Shown here in pieces: positions 1 to 7,687 of a stretch of 64,000 nt of DNA. The stretch lies in the NCBI GenBank assembly GCA_963771985.1, contig CAVYVO010000007.1, positions 124,001 through 188,000 of the forward strand. Reading direction: 5' to 3'. The notes beneath the pieces are model-generated. The model saw only the letters and a list, made by a program, of their open reading frames with translations. It made no database searches and was not told the origin of the DNA. The stretch comes from Trebonia sp963771985 (GTDB lineage Bacteria; Actinomycetota; Actinomycetes; Streptosporangiales; Streptosporangiaceae). The translations under genes were made by a program, and so were the position numbers. Position 1 is the stretch's first letter. Each line of letters starts with the position of its first letter.

Positions 1-435
1 CTCGCTGCGGGCGGCGGCGATGGTCCGCTCCGCCTGCTCCTGCGCGGCGGTGAGCATGCGTTCGGCCTGCTCACGGGCGTCGGCGCGGACCCGTTCCGAT
101 TCCTGCTGCGCATCGGCGCGCTGCTGGGCGATGTCCTCGTCGGCCTTGTTCTGCTGGGCCTTCGCCTCGTCGTCCGCGAGCTTGAGGATCTGGGCGATTC
201 GCTCGCTGACCTCCTCGTGCGCCAGGCCGGCCAGCGCCTGCTGCCGGACGGTGGAAAGCTCACGGCGCATGTGCTCGGTCTCGTCAAGTGCCCGGGCAAG
301 GCGCTGTTCCAGCTCGCGGATCTCGTTGTTGCGGCGTGCTACGAAGTCGTCAACCTGGCGGCGGCTATAGCCGCGCATCTGCATCTCAAACTCTTCATGC
401 AGGAGGTTGGGCAGGAGGTCACTATTTTCATTCAT
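1..435 (-). CDS. DivIVA-domain coiled-coil protein (C-terminus beyond window)
   Basis: Reading from an ATG at 435 leftwards gives 145 codons without a stop, so the gene runs off the left edge. The N-terminus contains EMQMRGYSRRQVDDFVARR (about residues 17-35), the basic/aromatic start typical of actinobacterial DivIVA-like proteins. It is followed by a continuous heptad-like coiled coil rich in E, Q, R and A. Proteins of this kind (DivIVA, Scy, FilP and the so-called cellulose-binding proteins) act as polar or cytoskeletal scaffolds in actinobacteria. Which subgroup this belongs to cannot be decided from the first 145 residues. No strong Shine-Dalgarno precedes the ATG and the frame stays open upstream, so the start rests on homology to the usual N-terminus. 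Confidence 0.75.
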   Translation of the reverse strand, partial: MNENSDLLPNLLHEEFEMQMRGYSRRQVDDFVARRNNEIRELEQRLARALDETEHMRRELSTVRQQALAGLAHEEVSERIAQILKLADDEAKAQQNKADEDIAQQRADAQQESERVRADAREQAERMLTAAQEQAERTIAAARSE

Positions 436-1315
436 GGCATCACGAGAATCTTTGCATCCAGTGTCTGCGGAAGGGATGTCCGGAGTCTAACGGGGTCCGG
501 GCCCGTAGCAGGCCCGGAGAAACGGGACGGACTGGCAGGCTGCCGTCCCTGGGCGCGCTGCAGCCCGCTGTAGCGGACCTTTGGACGCGACCGGTCGTAC
601 GGCCCACCGGATCGTCTCGGATGTACGGCACGAGCGTAGTTCTGGGAACAGTTACCCACCCGACTCTTCTCCCGTCAGACCTACCCCCGCAACCGAAACG
701 ACTGAGTGTCCCGTTATATCCCAACTCGCTTAGTGACAGAAGTTGTCACAGTTGATCTCTGTGCCAGATTGTGGTCGCAGGGGGGTTGTGCGTAGTTTCG
801 GCCATACCCCGGTATCGCCGCGCCGAACCGCGCCGCGCGGTAGCTTGCGGCAGGCCTGCCGCGCGGGCGTGATCCGGGGGTGCGCGTTCCCGCCGACGTG
901 CATGGAACGCTGAAGTTGCCAATGTGGCCTGAACTAGCGCGGATTGCCTTCGTGGCTGCGGTGATCGATGACTACGAGTGACCAATTTTCGGCGGTAAAC
1001 CCGGACGAACTGCGGCACTCGCGTAAATGGGCGTGGCGCGAACGCGTTCCGTGACGTAGCCTGTAGTCAGGTAGTTACCATACGATAGCCGGACATAGAG
1101 GCATGTTCCGGAATATAACGCGACAGATGCTAGGACGGGGGCTTGTGATCCACGGGGGCCGTGGAGCGAGTGTGGTTCCGGCTGTAACCAGATGTCCGGT
1201 ACCAGGATCGGATCGCGTCCCACCCAGCTTTTCCCGGAGTCGTTACCGGGAAGGCGGGTAAGACCGTACATAAGGGTGGGGTGCGAATGACCCCGATGGG
1301 TCATGCGGAGGAATA
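436..1315. other. intergenic region, 880 bp, no convincing gene
   Basis: The open frames here (for example minus-strand 746-1018 and 972-1367) are low-complexity R/P-rich and have no recognisable domain, so I treat them as chance frames. The region lies between a leftward DivIVA-type gene and a rightward small gene, so it probably holds two divergent promoters. One clear element is the inverted repeat at 733-749. Confidence 0.6.
733..749. promoter_or_regulatory. operator-like inverted repeat
   Basis: Perfect 6-bp arms GTGACA (733-738) and TGTCAC (744-749) are separated by GAAGT. The site lies in a locally AT-richer patch about 300 bp upstream of the DivIVA-type gene start. The short spacer and lack of a T tract suit a dimeric regulator site better than a terminator. 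The cognate protein is unknown. Confidence 0.35.
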
Positions 1316-1618
1316 GTGGCACGACGTAACCTGAAGGGCAGCGGAAAAAGAGAAAGTGCCCGGTCAACGGAGGTGAGCACGATTCCCAGGCAGGTCGATC
1401 TTCGTGTTCACGACGACGTGGCCCTGGATGAGATCGAGCTTTACGCCGAGGTGCTCACCGCGGTCGCGGCGAGCGACGGGCCGCTATCGGCGACCGAGCT
1501 TGACGAGGTGCTCGGCGTCAGGCGAGTGTACTGCTCCTTACGAGTGCCGGTACATGACGTCGGTGCTCCACCGGCCGAACCCCAGGGATGTGTACATCCT
1601 GATAGCCGGGGTGTTTGA
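1316..1618 (+). CDS. small hypothetical protein
   Basis: The GTG start at 1316 is preceded by a good Shine-Dalgarno (GGAGGA, about 1306-1311). The first 70 of 100 residues look like a real acidic helical protein (VALDEIELYAEVLTAVAASD followed by LSATELDEVLGV), a pattern I associate with short conserved actinobacterial proteins of unknown role. The last 27 codons have different character and overlap the 3' end of the convergent mshD gene by 81 bp. The native C-terminus may therefore have been replaced by read-through into mshD antisense after loss of a stop near 1525. No function is assigned. Confidence 0.55.
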   Translation: MARRNLKGSGKRESARSTEVSTIPRQVDLRVHDDVALDEIELYAEVLTAVAASDGPLSATELDEVLGVRRVYCSLRVPVHDVGAPPAEPQGCVHPDSRGV

Positions 1619-2488
1619 TTCATCAACGTAGAGCATCACCTGGTCGAGGCCGAGGGCTTGCAGGCGCGCTATGCCCGTGAGCGTGAGCGCGCGCCCGAGC
1701 CCGCCGCCCTGCTGTCCGGGGTCGACGCCCACGACGTAGACTTCGCCGACGGGTGAGCCGGCTCCGTCGGCCGGGTGCACTTTGGTCCAGTGGAACCCGA
1801 TGAGGCGGCCGTCCCGTTCGGCCAGGAAGAAGCCGGCGGGATCGAACCACGGCTCGCCTTCCCGGAGCGCCAGGTCCGCCTTCGTCCAGGACCCCTGCTC
1901 CGGATGGTGGGCGAACGCGCGCCGGTTGACCTCTAGCCAGGCCTCCTCGTCGGCACCGGGCCGGAACGTCCGTACCGACACCCCCGCCGGGAAAACCGCC
2001 TCGGGAAGCGCCCGGCCAGCGAGGGGCAGGCGCATCTGCCAGAGCGCGCGGAACCTCGTGAAGCCGGCCGCCAGGGCGAGTTCCGCGGCCGCGCGGAGGT
2101 CGCCGTGTGCCCACAGCCGGACGCCGTGGCCGTCCGCGCCGGCGAGCAGCGCCCGGACGAGCGCGCTGCCGTGCCCGCGCCGCCGGTACGCGGGATGCAC
2201 GACGAGCTCGCCGCTCATGTCGTCGGCCTGAGCCTCCTCATCCGGGGCGTCCAGATGCGCGTAGCCGGCCACCACGTCGTCCGCCGCGCCATCCGGCGCG
2301 TCCCCGGGAGTCACCAGGACCAGGTCCCGCGACGCCGTACCGCCCGCGTGCCGCAGGTGCAGCAAGACGTGCTCGGACAACGGAGCGACGCCGTCCGCCG
2401 CCCGCGCCGCCGCCGCCAGCTCCAGAACCTGGGCGGCCTGGCCGGGCGCCAGCGGTCCTTCGGTGATCTGTGCCGAAGACCCGATCAC
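1538..2488 (-). CDS. mshD: mycothiol synthase (acetyl-CoA:Cys-GlcN-Ins N-acetyltransferase)
   Basis: The 316-residue protein has two tandem GNAT domains, the architecture of MshD. MshD performs the last step of mycothiol synthesis by acetylating the cysteinyl amine of Cys-GlcN-Ins. The N-terminal domain carries the acetyl-CoA loop YRRRGHGSALVRAL (about 101-114). The C-terminal domain carries VGEVYVVGVDPGQQGGGLGRAL (about 249-270) and ends with the usual DxxNTPAIRMYTSLGF strand. The GTG start (2488) overlaps the TGA of glnR in a GTGA arrangement, so the two are translationally coupled. Mycothiol is the actinobacterial glutathione substitute, which places the organism in Actinomycetota. Confidence 0.93.
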   Translation of the reverse strand: MIGSSAQITEGPLAPGQAAQVLELAAAARAADGVAPLSEHVLLHLRHAGGTASRDLVLVTPGDAPDGAADDVVAGYAHLDAPDEEAQADDMSGELVVHPAYRRRGHGSALVRALLAGADGHGVRLWAHGDLRAAAELALAAGFTRFRALWQMRLPLAGRALPEAVFPAGVSVRTFRPGADEEAWLEVNRRAFAHHPEQGSWTKADLALREGEPWFDPAGFFLAERDGRLIGFHWTKVHPADGAGSPVGEVYVVGVDPGQQGGGLGRALTLTGIARLQALGLDQVMLYVDESNTPAIRMYTSLGFGRWSTDVMYRHS

Positions 2489-3231
2489 CGGTCCGCCGTG
2501 ATGGACTCCGCTGAGTCCGACGCGAGGACGCCATTGCCGGCCCGGTCCTCAGGGACGCCCTTGACCGGGACGAACCGGTAACCGACGTTGCGGACGGTGC
2601 CGATCAGCGCCTCGTGCTCCGGGCCGAGCTTGGCGCGCAGCCGCCGGACGTGCACGTCCACCGTCCTGGTGCCGCCGAAGTAGTCGTAACCCCAGACCTC
2701 CTGGAGCAGGTGTGCCCGGGTGAACACCCGGCCCGGGTGCTGCGCCAGGAACTTCAGCAGCTCGAATTCCTTGAACGTCAGGTCGAGCACGCGGCCGCGC
2801 AGCCGGGCCGAGTACGTGGCCTCGTCGATCGCCAGGTCGCCGGACCTGATCTCGTCCGGCGCGTCGGCGGCGGCGCGCATGGCCCGGCGGCCGGTGGCCA
2901 GCCGCAGCCTGGCCTCCACCTCGGCGGGGCCGGCCGTGTTCAAGATCACGTCGTCGGCGTTCCACTCGGCGCTGACCGCGGCGAGGCCGCCCTCGGTGAC
3001 GATGGCGAGCATGGGGCAGTCAAGGCCCGTCGTGTGCAGCAGCCGGCAGATACTCTTGGCATGCGCGAGGTCGCGTCGCGCGTCAACCAAGACGACATCC
3101 GCGGGCGGAGCTTCTACCAGCGCCGAGGCGTCGGCAGGCAGCACGCGGACGGAGTGCAGCAGCAGGCCGAGGGCCGGCAGAACCTCCGCGGAAGGCTCTA
3201 GGACACCGGTCACCAACAGCAGCTCGCTCAC
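2485..3231 (-). CDS. glnR: OmpR-family orphan response regulator GlnR, nitrogen regulator
   Basis: The 248-residue protein closely follows the known GlnR layout. It has a receiver-like N-domain (SELLLVTGVLEP, VLPALGLLLHSVRVLPA, VTEGGLAAVSAEW) and a C-terminal winged helix (LDLTFKEFELLKFLAQHPGR, then TVDVHVRRLRAKLGPEH). GlnR is the global activator/repressor of nitrogen assimilation (glnA, amtB and others) in actinobacteria. It acts as a phosphorylation-independent dimer, and the receiver here lacks the paired acidic residues of a classical phosphorylation pocket. I chose GTG 3231 because GGAGGTGG lies 8 nt upstream and the family starts there. The frame is open to 3291, but the extra 20 residues are not family-like. 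It is cotranscribed with mshD. Confidence 0.88.
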   Translation of the reverse strand: MSELLLVTGVLEPSAEVLPALGLLLHSVRVLPADASALVEAPPADVVLVDARRDLAHAKSICRLLHTTGLDCPMLAIVTEGGLAAVSAEWNADDVILNTAGPAEVEARLRLATGRRAMRAAADAPDEIRSGDLAIDEATYSARLRGRVLDLTFKEFELLKFLAQHPGRVFTRAHLLQEVWGYDYFGGTRTVDVHVRRLRAKLGPEHEALIGTVRNVGYRFVPVKGVPEDRAGNGVLASDSAESITADR

Positions 3232-3290
3232 CTGATGCCACCTCCAGTCTTGCGGCGCGTGGACGCCATCATTATCTCTGTATAAACACA

Positions 3291-3326
3291 AACGGGACCC
3301 GGGGGCAACATCGCCCAGGTCCCGTT
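3291..3326. repeat. hairpin in the glnR-moaD divergent intergenic region
   Basis: Arms AACGGGACC (3291-3299) and GGTCCCGTT (3318-3326) are perfect 9-bp complements. They enclose a second pairing of GGGC with GCCC around a short loop. The hairpin ends just before the moaD ribosome-binding site (GAGGTGAGG). It could shape the moaD leader or act as an operator between the two divergent genes. It has no U tract. Confidence 0.45.
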
Positions 3327-3344
3327 GAGGTGAGGATATCCGAC

Positions 3345-3605
3345 ATGGCCAAGGTCACGATCAGGTACTGGGCAGCGGCGAAGGCCGCCGCGGGCATGCC
3401 GGAGGAGTCTGTCGAGGCGCTGACGCTCGCCGACGCGCTTAACGCGGCCGTCGCCGGCCGGAAATCCGGCAGTCGCCTGCCGGAGGTTCTCGCGAGGTCG
3501 TCTTTCCTGGTAGATGCCGTTCCCGTCGGGCGTGCCGCACGGGAATCGATACTGCTAGACGACGGCGCCGTGATCGAAGTGCTGCCTCCCTTCGCCGGCG
3601 GATGA
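3345..3605 (+). CDS. MoaD/ThiS-family sulfur carrier protein
   Basis: The 86-residue ubiquitin-fold protein ends in the diagnostic C-terminal Gly-Gly (PPFAGG), which in this family is adenylated and then thiocarboxylated to donate sulfur. The N-terminal strand is VTIRYWAAAKAAAG. The ATG at 3345 follows GAGGTGAGG at suitable spacing; an upstream in-frame GTG at 3330 would add five residues and lies on the SD itself. The partner pathway (molybdopterin, thiamine or cysteine biosynthesis) is not shown. The nearby rhodanese cluster makes sulfur transfer a reasonable general role. Confidence 0.8.
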   Translation: MAKVTIRYWAAAKAAAGMPEESVEALTLADALNAAVAGRKSGSRLPEVLARSSFLVDAVPVGRAARESILLDDGAVIEVLPPFAGG

Positions 3606-3835
3606 GCCGTGACCGGCCCGCGTGACGCGTTTCACGTCGCACCAGGCCGCGGCACGCCACGCCGCGGCGCACTAGGGGACAGACCGGACGGACGCCCTGT
3701 CCGGGAACATCGGGCACATTCGCCACGGGCGGTAACGGATCGGCCCGCTCCAGTTGCTTTGCGGTGGGTCGGGCGGGTATATCGAGAGAAGCCTTCCCAA
3801 CGCCACGGAGCCTCTCCGCAGAAGGAGCCCGGTCA

Positions 3836-4462
3836 GTGACCGTGAGCAACGACCCCGGTCCGGCCGGGCAGGAAAATCCCCCGGGCGACGTGAACCGGCC
3901 GGACGCCGGCGACGTTCTAGCTAATGTGCCGAGCGCTGGAACGGCCGCCAAGCAGGAACGCGTGGCCGATGAAGCGTTTATCAGGACGCTGTACGCAGAA
4001 CACGGCGGCGCCCTGCTCCGGTACGCCCTGCACCTGACTGGAGGCGACAGGCAACGGGCGGAGGACCTAGTGCAGGAGACGATCGTGCGGGCGTGGCGCC
4101 ATCCAGAGGCGCTCACCGACCGGCCAGCCCGGCCGTGGCTATTCGCCGTGGCCCGGAACCTGGCGGTTGACCAGTACCGGGCGCGCCAGTCACGGCCGCC
4201 CGAGGTGGGGCAGGCGGTGCTCGACACGCTGCCCGCCGACGACGACGCGGACCGCACGCTCGAGTCGTGGGCGGTCGCGGAGGCCCTGGCGTCACTGCGG
4301 CCCGACCATCGCAAGGTAATCGTGGAAACCTACTATCGGGGGTGTTCGGTGGCTGAGGCGGCCGCCACCCTCGGGATACCGGCGGGAACGGTGAAGTCGC
4401 GTACGTTCTACGCGCTGAAGGCGCTCAAGCTCGCCCTTCAGGAACGGGGACTCGCGCCATGA
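3836..4462 (+). CDS. ECF RNA polymerase sigma factor (SigL/SigK-like)
   Basis: The 208-residue protein has sigma region 2 (FIRTLYAEHGGALLRYALHL, then RAEDLVQETIVRAWRHPE, then RPWLFAVARNLAVDQYRAR) and region 4 (SLRPDHRKVIVETYYRGCSV, then LGIPAGTVKSRTFYALKALK). A 40-residue acidic/proline-rich extension precedes region 2. GTG 3836 is preferred because AAGGAG sits at 3822-3827. It overlaps the anti-sigma gene by ATGA, which is typical for a sigma/anti-sigma pair. Region architecture and the zinc-finger partner are closest to the SigL-RslA/SigK-RskA group, which controls envelope and extracytoplasmic redox responses. The exact regulon is unknown. Confidence 0.9.
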   Translation: MTVSNDPGPAGQENPPGDVNRPDAGDVLANVPSAGTAAKQERVADEAFIRTLYAEHGGALLRYALHLTGGDRQRAEDLVQETIVRAWRHPEALTDRPARPWLFAVARNLAVDQYRARQSRPPEVGQAVLDTLPADDDADRTLESWAVAEALASLRPDHRKVIVETYYRGCSVAEAAATLGIPAGTVKSRTFYALKALKLALQERGLAP

Positions 4463-5184
4463 CACAGCAGATGATGGATTGTTCCGAGGCACGGGTGTCG
4501 CTTGGCGTCTACGTTCTTGGCGCCATCGACCCGGCCGAGCGCGCGCTGGTCGACAGCCATCTGGCTAGCTGCCGTGACTGCCGGGACGAGCTCGCCGGGC
4601 TCGCCGGGCTCCCCGCCTTGCTCGCCCGGGTGGGCGCCGAGGAGGCGATAGCGCTCGCGGAGACCGACGGGCCGCCGCCCGCGGAAGACGAGGAGCAGGC
4701 GCCGCCGCGCGAGCTGCTGGGCACGGTGATCGACTTGACGGCGGCCCGCCGCCGGCGGCGCCGGTGGCGCGAGGCCGGCCTTAGCGTGGCCGCGGCGCTG
4801 ATCATCGCGGTCGGCGTGTTCGGCGGCCTGCGGCTGAGCTCCAATTCGGCTGGCGCCGGACAGTCTGGCCTGGCCGTCGGTACCCCGAGCGGTCCATGGG
4901 AGACAAAGACCGGGCAGACCGCGGACATGACCGCCACGGTGATGTACCGGCCGATGGGCTGGGGGACCCAGCTCGCGGCCAAGGTCACCGGCATCCCGGT
5001 CGGGACCATGTGCCAGATGTGGGTCGTCGAGCCGGACGGCAGCCGGATGCTGGCCGGCAGCTGGGTTGTCGACGACAACGAGGGCCATGTCTGGTACCCG
5101 TCGTCCGCGGCCGTTTCCAGCGCGAACGTCCGGTCATTCATGATCACCGTCAACAAGGCACAGCCGATCACGGTGTCGGCCTGA
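4459..5184 (+). CDS. zinc-finger anti-sigma factor (RskA/RslA type)
   Basis: The 241-residue protein begins with a ZAS zinc finger: Cys8, His34, Cys38 and Cys41 (HLASCRDC). An acidic linker and one membrane helix at about 109-127 follow, and then an extracytoplasmic C-terminal RskA-like domain (about 150-241). The domain order predicts that the finger holds the upstream sigma factor at the membrane and releases it on redox or proteolytic signal. Start ATG 4459 overlaps the sigma stop by 4 nt. The next gene encodes a membrane-anchored thioredoxin-like protein, in line with a thiol-redox theme. Confidence 0.88.
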   Translation: MTQQMMDCSEARVSLGVYVLGAIDPAERALVDSHLASCRDCRDELAGLAGLPALLARVGAEEAIALAETDGPPPAEDEEQAPPRELLGTVIDLTAARRRRRRWREAGLSVAAALIIAVGVFGGLRLSSNSAGAGQSGLAVGTPSGPWETKTGQTADMTATVMYRPMGWGTQLAAKVTGIPVGTMCQMWVVEPDGSRMLAGSWVVDDNEGHVWYPSSAAVSSANVRSFMITVNKAQPITVSA

Positions 5185-5230
5185 GCCCTGTGCGGGAATA
5201 GCCCGGCGCGCCGCCGGCGCTGGTACCTGC

Positions 5231-5722
5231 GTGATCGCTGGCGTCATCGTCCTTGTGCTGGTGCTGGCCGCGTCGTCCGCGGCCGGCTTCGCGGCGCGCC
5301 TGCGGCAGGGACGATTCCGCGCACCGGGCGCTTCAAGAACTTCAAGAGCAGTATCCCGAACGGTCGCGGCTGACTCCGCCCCGGCCACCGCCGCTGCCAC
5401 CGCGCTGACCGCCGCCGACCTGGGCGCGCCGCTCGGAGAGCGGGCGACCCTCGTGCAGTTTTCCACGGAGTTCTGCACCTACTGCGGCCCGACCAGGGAA
5501 CTGCTCACGGAGGTGGCCCGCGGGCGGGCGGGTGTCGCGTTCGTCGAGATCGACGCCACCCGGCGGCCTGACCTGGCCAGGCGGCTGAACGTGCTGAGCA
5601 CTCCGACGGTCCTGGTGCTCACCGCGGACGGCTCGATCGCGCGGCGGGCTTCCGGCCGGCAGCGCAAATCCGACGTGCTTGCGGCGGTCGGCAGCGTCCT
5701 CGGCGCGGATGGCACCTCTTGA
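5231..5722 (+). CDS. membrane-anchored thioredoxin-family protein
   Basis: The 163-residue protein has an N-terminal hydrophobic anchor (residues 1-20) and a thioredoxin fold with CTYC (Cys82, Cys85) in FSTEFCTYCGPTREL and the cis-proline strand LNVLSTPTVLVL. The active site is CxYC rather than the WCGPC of cytoplasmic thioredoxins. Start GTG 5231. It sits 47 bp after the anti-sigma gene and just before the sulfur cluster with DUF4395, rhodanese and DUF1416, a combination known in other actinobacteria. A role in extracytoplasmic thiol exchange is likely; the partner is unknown. Confidence 0.85.
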   Translation: MIAGVIVLVLVLAASSAAGFAARLRQGRFRAPGASRTSRAVSRTVAADSAPATAAATALTAADLGAPLGERATLVQFSTEFCTYCGPTRELLTEVARGRAGVAFVEIDATRRPDLARRLNVLSTPTVLVLTADGSIARRASGRQRKSDVLAAVGSVLGADGTS

Positions 5723-5799
5723 ATTTCCTATCAGGCCAGGCGACAATTGTCCCCAGGTTGGAGGTGACAGCGGCTCCGCTGGTGAATAGCATCGGGTGT

Positions 5800-5952
5800 G
5801 TGTCTTCCGAAGCAGCGCAGCTGCTAGCCCGGGGGGGCGACCCCCCCAAACCCCCCCGGTCGACGGCGGGGTGGCTGACCAAGCGGCGTGCTGTCGATTT
5901 CTGCCGTGTGGCGACCGCGATCTGTCGGCCCACGGCCCTGCCTGCCGCCTGA
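5800..5952 (+). CDS. putative Cys-containing leader peptide of the rhodanese operon
   Basis: The end of this frame reads LTKRRAVDFCRVATAICRP. This matches the RRHVDLCRVASALC-type signature of short leader peptides upstream of sulfur genes in actinobacteria. The start is uncertain: in-frame GTGs occur at 5782 and 5800. A G7/C7/C7 tract at 5831-5857 (a G7-CGA-C7 hairpin) lies between these starts and the conserved part, so translation might begin further in. The stop TGA (5950-5952) lies inside the left arm of the hairpin at 5944-5978, as expected for ribosome-controlled attenuation sensing cysteine supply. Confidence 0.55.
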   Translation: MSSEAAQLLARGGDPPKPPRSTAGWLTKRRAVDFCRVATAICRPTALPAA

Positions 5953-5978
5953 GCGCGGCGCAGCCGCGGGCAGGCGGC
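5944..5978 (+). promoter_or_regulatory. attenuator-like nested hairpin before DUF4395-cysA
   Basis: The outer stem GCCGCCTG (5944-5951) pairs with CAGGCGGC (5971-5978). The inner stem CGCGGC (5954-5959) pairs with GCCGCG (5963-5968) around a GCA loop. The leader peptide stop codon is in the outer left arm, so a ribosome terminating there would melt the stem. The hairpin sits 38 nt before the DUF4395 start. No U tract follows, so control of translation or Rho-dependent control is more likely than intrinsic termination. Confidence 0.55.
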
Positions 5979-6015
5979 GAACTTGACACATCTCATCTGC
6001 ACTGGGAGCACGACC

Positions 6016-6429
6016 ATGACTATTGACCCGCGAGGGCCGCGGTTCAGCGCGGCGATCACCACGCTCGTGCTCGCGGTCGTGCTGCTGACCGGGAGCGGCT
6101 GGCTGCTCCTCGCCCAGACGCTGGTGTTCGCCGTCGGGGCGCTCGCGGGCCTGCGCTACCAGCCCTATGGGCTCCTGTACCGATACCTGGTCCGGCCGCG
6201 GCTCGGACCACCGTCGAGGACCGAGGCGGAGGCGCCGCCCCGCTTCGCGCAGGGCGTCGGCATGGTGATCGCCGGCATCGGCTGCGTCTGCTTCGCGGCC
6301 GGCGTGTCCGTCGCGGGGATGGTCTTCGCCGCGCTGGCCCTGGCCGCGGCGTTCCTGAACGCGGCCTTCGATCTCTGCCTCGGCTGCCACATGTACCTAC
6401 TCATTCAACGGATCCGGCCAGCCGCATGA
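6016..6429 (+). CDS. DUF4395 membrane protein
   Basis: The 137-residue protein is made of hydrophobic segments (about 12-45 and 82-120) and carries the conserved N-terminal IDPRGPRFSAAIT and the C-terminal FDLCLGCHMY, both typical of DUF4395. The paired cysteines in CLGC suggest a thiol-related function, and the neighbours (thioredoxin-like protein, rhodanese, DUF1416) support this. Start ATG 6016 follows GGGAG; an upstream ATG at 5983 would place the start inside the leader region and is less likely. The biochemical role is not established. Confidence 0.82.
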   Translation: MTIDPRGPRFSAAITTLVLAVVLLTGSGWLLLAQTLVFAVGALAGLRYQPYGLLYRYLVRPRLGPPSRTEAEAPPRFAQGVGMVIAGIGCVCFAAGVSVAGMVFAALALAAAFLNAAFDLCLGCHMYLLIQRIRPAA

Positions 6430-6460
6430 GGCGGGGGCCATACAAGGAGGAATCTGCGTC

Positions 6461-7303
6461 ATGAGCCGTTCCGACGTCCTAGTCGACGCCGACTGGGTCG
6501 AGGCCCATATCGGCGAGCCCGGCTACGTCATCGTCGAGGTAGACGAGGACACCAGTGCCTACGGCAAGGGACACATCCCCAGCGCGATCAAGCTGGACTG
6601 GAAGAAGGACCTGCAGGACCCGGTCCGCCGCGACTTCGTGGACAAGGCCGGCTTCGAGGCGCTGCTGTCCGAGCGCGGCATCTCCAACGACGACACGGTG
6701 ATCCTCTACGGCGGGAACAACAACTGGTTCGCCGCGTACGCGTACTGGTACTTCAAGCTGTACGGGCACCAGAACGTCGTCCTGCTCGACGGCGGCCGCA
6801 AGAGGTGGGAGCTGGACTCCCGCGCGCTGACCACCGACGTGCCGAGCCGCGAGAAGACCAATTACACCGCCTCCGAGCAGGACTCCTCGCTCCGCGCGCT
6901 GCGCGACGAGGTGATCGCCGCGATCGGCAAGCGGAACCTCGTCGACGTCCGGTCTCCCGACGAGTTCGCCGGGCGGCTGCTCGCCCCGGCGCACCTGCCG
7001 CAGGAGCAGGCGCAGCGCGGCGGGCACATCCCGACGGCCAAGAACGTGCCGTGGTCCAAGGCCGCGAACGAGGACGGCACGTTCAAGTCCGACTCCGAGC
7101 TCGAGACGCTCTACGCCGGCGAGGCAGGCGTCGACTTCGGCAAGGACACGATCGCGTACTGCCGGATCGGTGAGCGCTCGGCGCACACCTGGTTCGTGCT
7201 GCACGAGATCCTGGGCCAGCCGAACGTGAAGAACTACGACGGATCATGGACCGAATACGGCTCGCTCGTGGGCGTGCCGATCGAGCTCGGGGAGGGCAAG
7301 TGA
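6461..7303 (+). CDS. cysA: thiosulfate sulfurtransferase, two-domain rhodanese
   Basis: The 280-residue protein has an N-terminal inactive rhodanese domain (about 5-125) and a C-terminal catalytic domain. The active-site cysteine is Cys234 in TIAYCRIGERSAHTW. Family members transfer a sulfane sulfur from thiosulfate or 3-mercaptopyruvate to an acceptor. The gene follows an AAGGAGG-type SD and is directly followed (GTGA overlap) by the DUF1416 gene. This CysA-SseC pair is conserved across actinobacteria. It is probably cotranscribed from the leader-controlled promoter. Confidence 0.93.
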   Translation: MSRSDVLVDADWVEAHIGEPGYVIVEVDEDTSAYGKGHIPSAIKLDWKKDLQDPVRRDFVDKAGFEALLSERGISNDDTVILYGGNNNWFAAYAYWYFKLYGHQNVVLLDGGRKRWELDSRALTTDVPSREKTNYTASEQDSSLRALRDEVIAAIGKRNLVDVRSPDEFAGRLLAPAHLPQEQAQRGGHIPTAKNVPWSKAANEDGTFKSDSELETLYAGEAGVDFGKDTIAYCRIGERSAHTWFVLHEILGQPNVKNYDGSWTEYGSLVGVPIELGEGK

Positions 7304-7608
7304 GCACGGACGGTTGCGGAGCGCCGGCGGGCGGCGTGACGATCACCAAGGACAAGGCCAGCAGGGAGGCGATCGTCGAGGGCCGCGTGCTCCGCGACGG
7401 CGCGCCCGTCGGCTCGGGCTACGCCCGGCTGCTCGGCACCGGCGATGAGTTCGTCGCCGAAGTGCCGCTCGGCGAGGACGGCGGCTTCCGGTTCTTCGCC
7501 GCGCCCGGCGAGTGGACGCTGCGCGTGCTGGCGCCCGGCGGGGTGCGTGCCGAGCGCACGGTCTCGGCGGACATCGGCCAGATCACCAACGTCGAGGTAG
7601 CTGTCTAG
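7300..7608 (+). CDS. DUF1416 (SseC-like) protein
   Basis: The 102-residue protein begins STDGCGAPAGG and has a carboxypeptidase-regulatory-like beta domain (AIVEGRVLRDGAPVGSGYARL, EDGGFRFFAAPGEWTLRVLA). It matches the actinobacterial DUF1416/SseC family, always found behind the rhodanese gene. Start GTG 7300 overlaps the rhodanese TGA. The conserved Cys5 region could accept sulfur, but this is inference. Transcription probably ends at the hairpin at 7631-7685. Confidence 0.85.
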   Translation: MSTDGCGAPAGGVTITKDKASREAIVEGRVLRDGAPVGSGYARLLGTGDEFVAEVPLGEDGGFRFFAAPGEWTLRVLAPGGVRAERTVSADIGQITNVEVAV

Positions 7609-7630
7609 CGACGTTCAGAGTGAAGTTCAG

Positions 7631-7685
7631 GCAAAGCCTGGGCCCCGGGGAGTTAGAAACCGCTTCTCCGGGGCCTAGGCTTTGC
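7631..7685. terminator. strong hairpin between DUF1416 gene and phoU
   Basis: GCAAAGCCT (7631-7639) pairs with AGGCTTTGC (7677-7685), and GGCCCCGG pairs with CCGGGGCC inside it. The stem is about 20 bp around an AT-rich loop of about a dozen nt. This is likely the terminator of the cysA operon. It ends only 2 nt before the phoU ATG, leaving no room for a Shine-Dalgarno. Confidence 0.75.
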
Positions 7686-7687
7686 TT

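Noticed and set aside
972..1367. 131-codon minus-strand frame in the first intergenic region
   Set aside because: No homology-like pattern or SD, and it overlaps the start of the 1316 gene.
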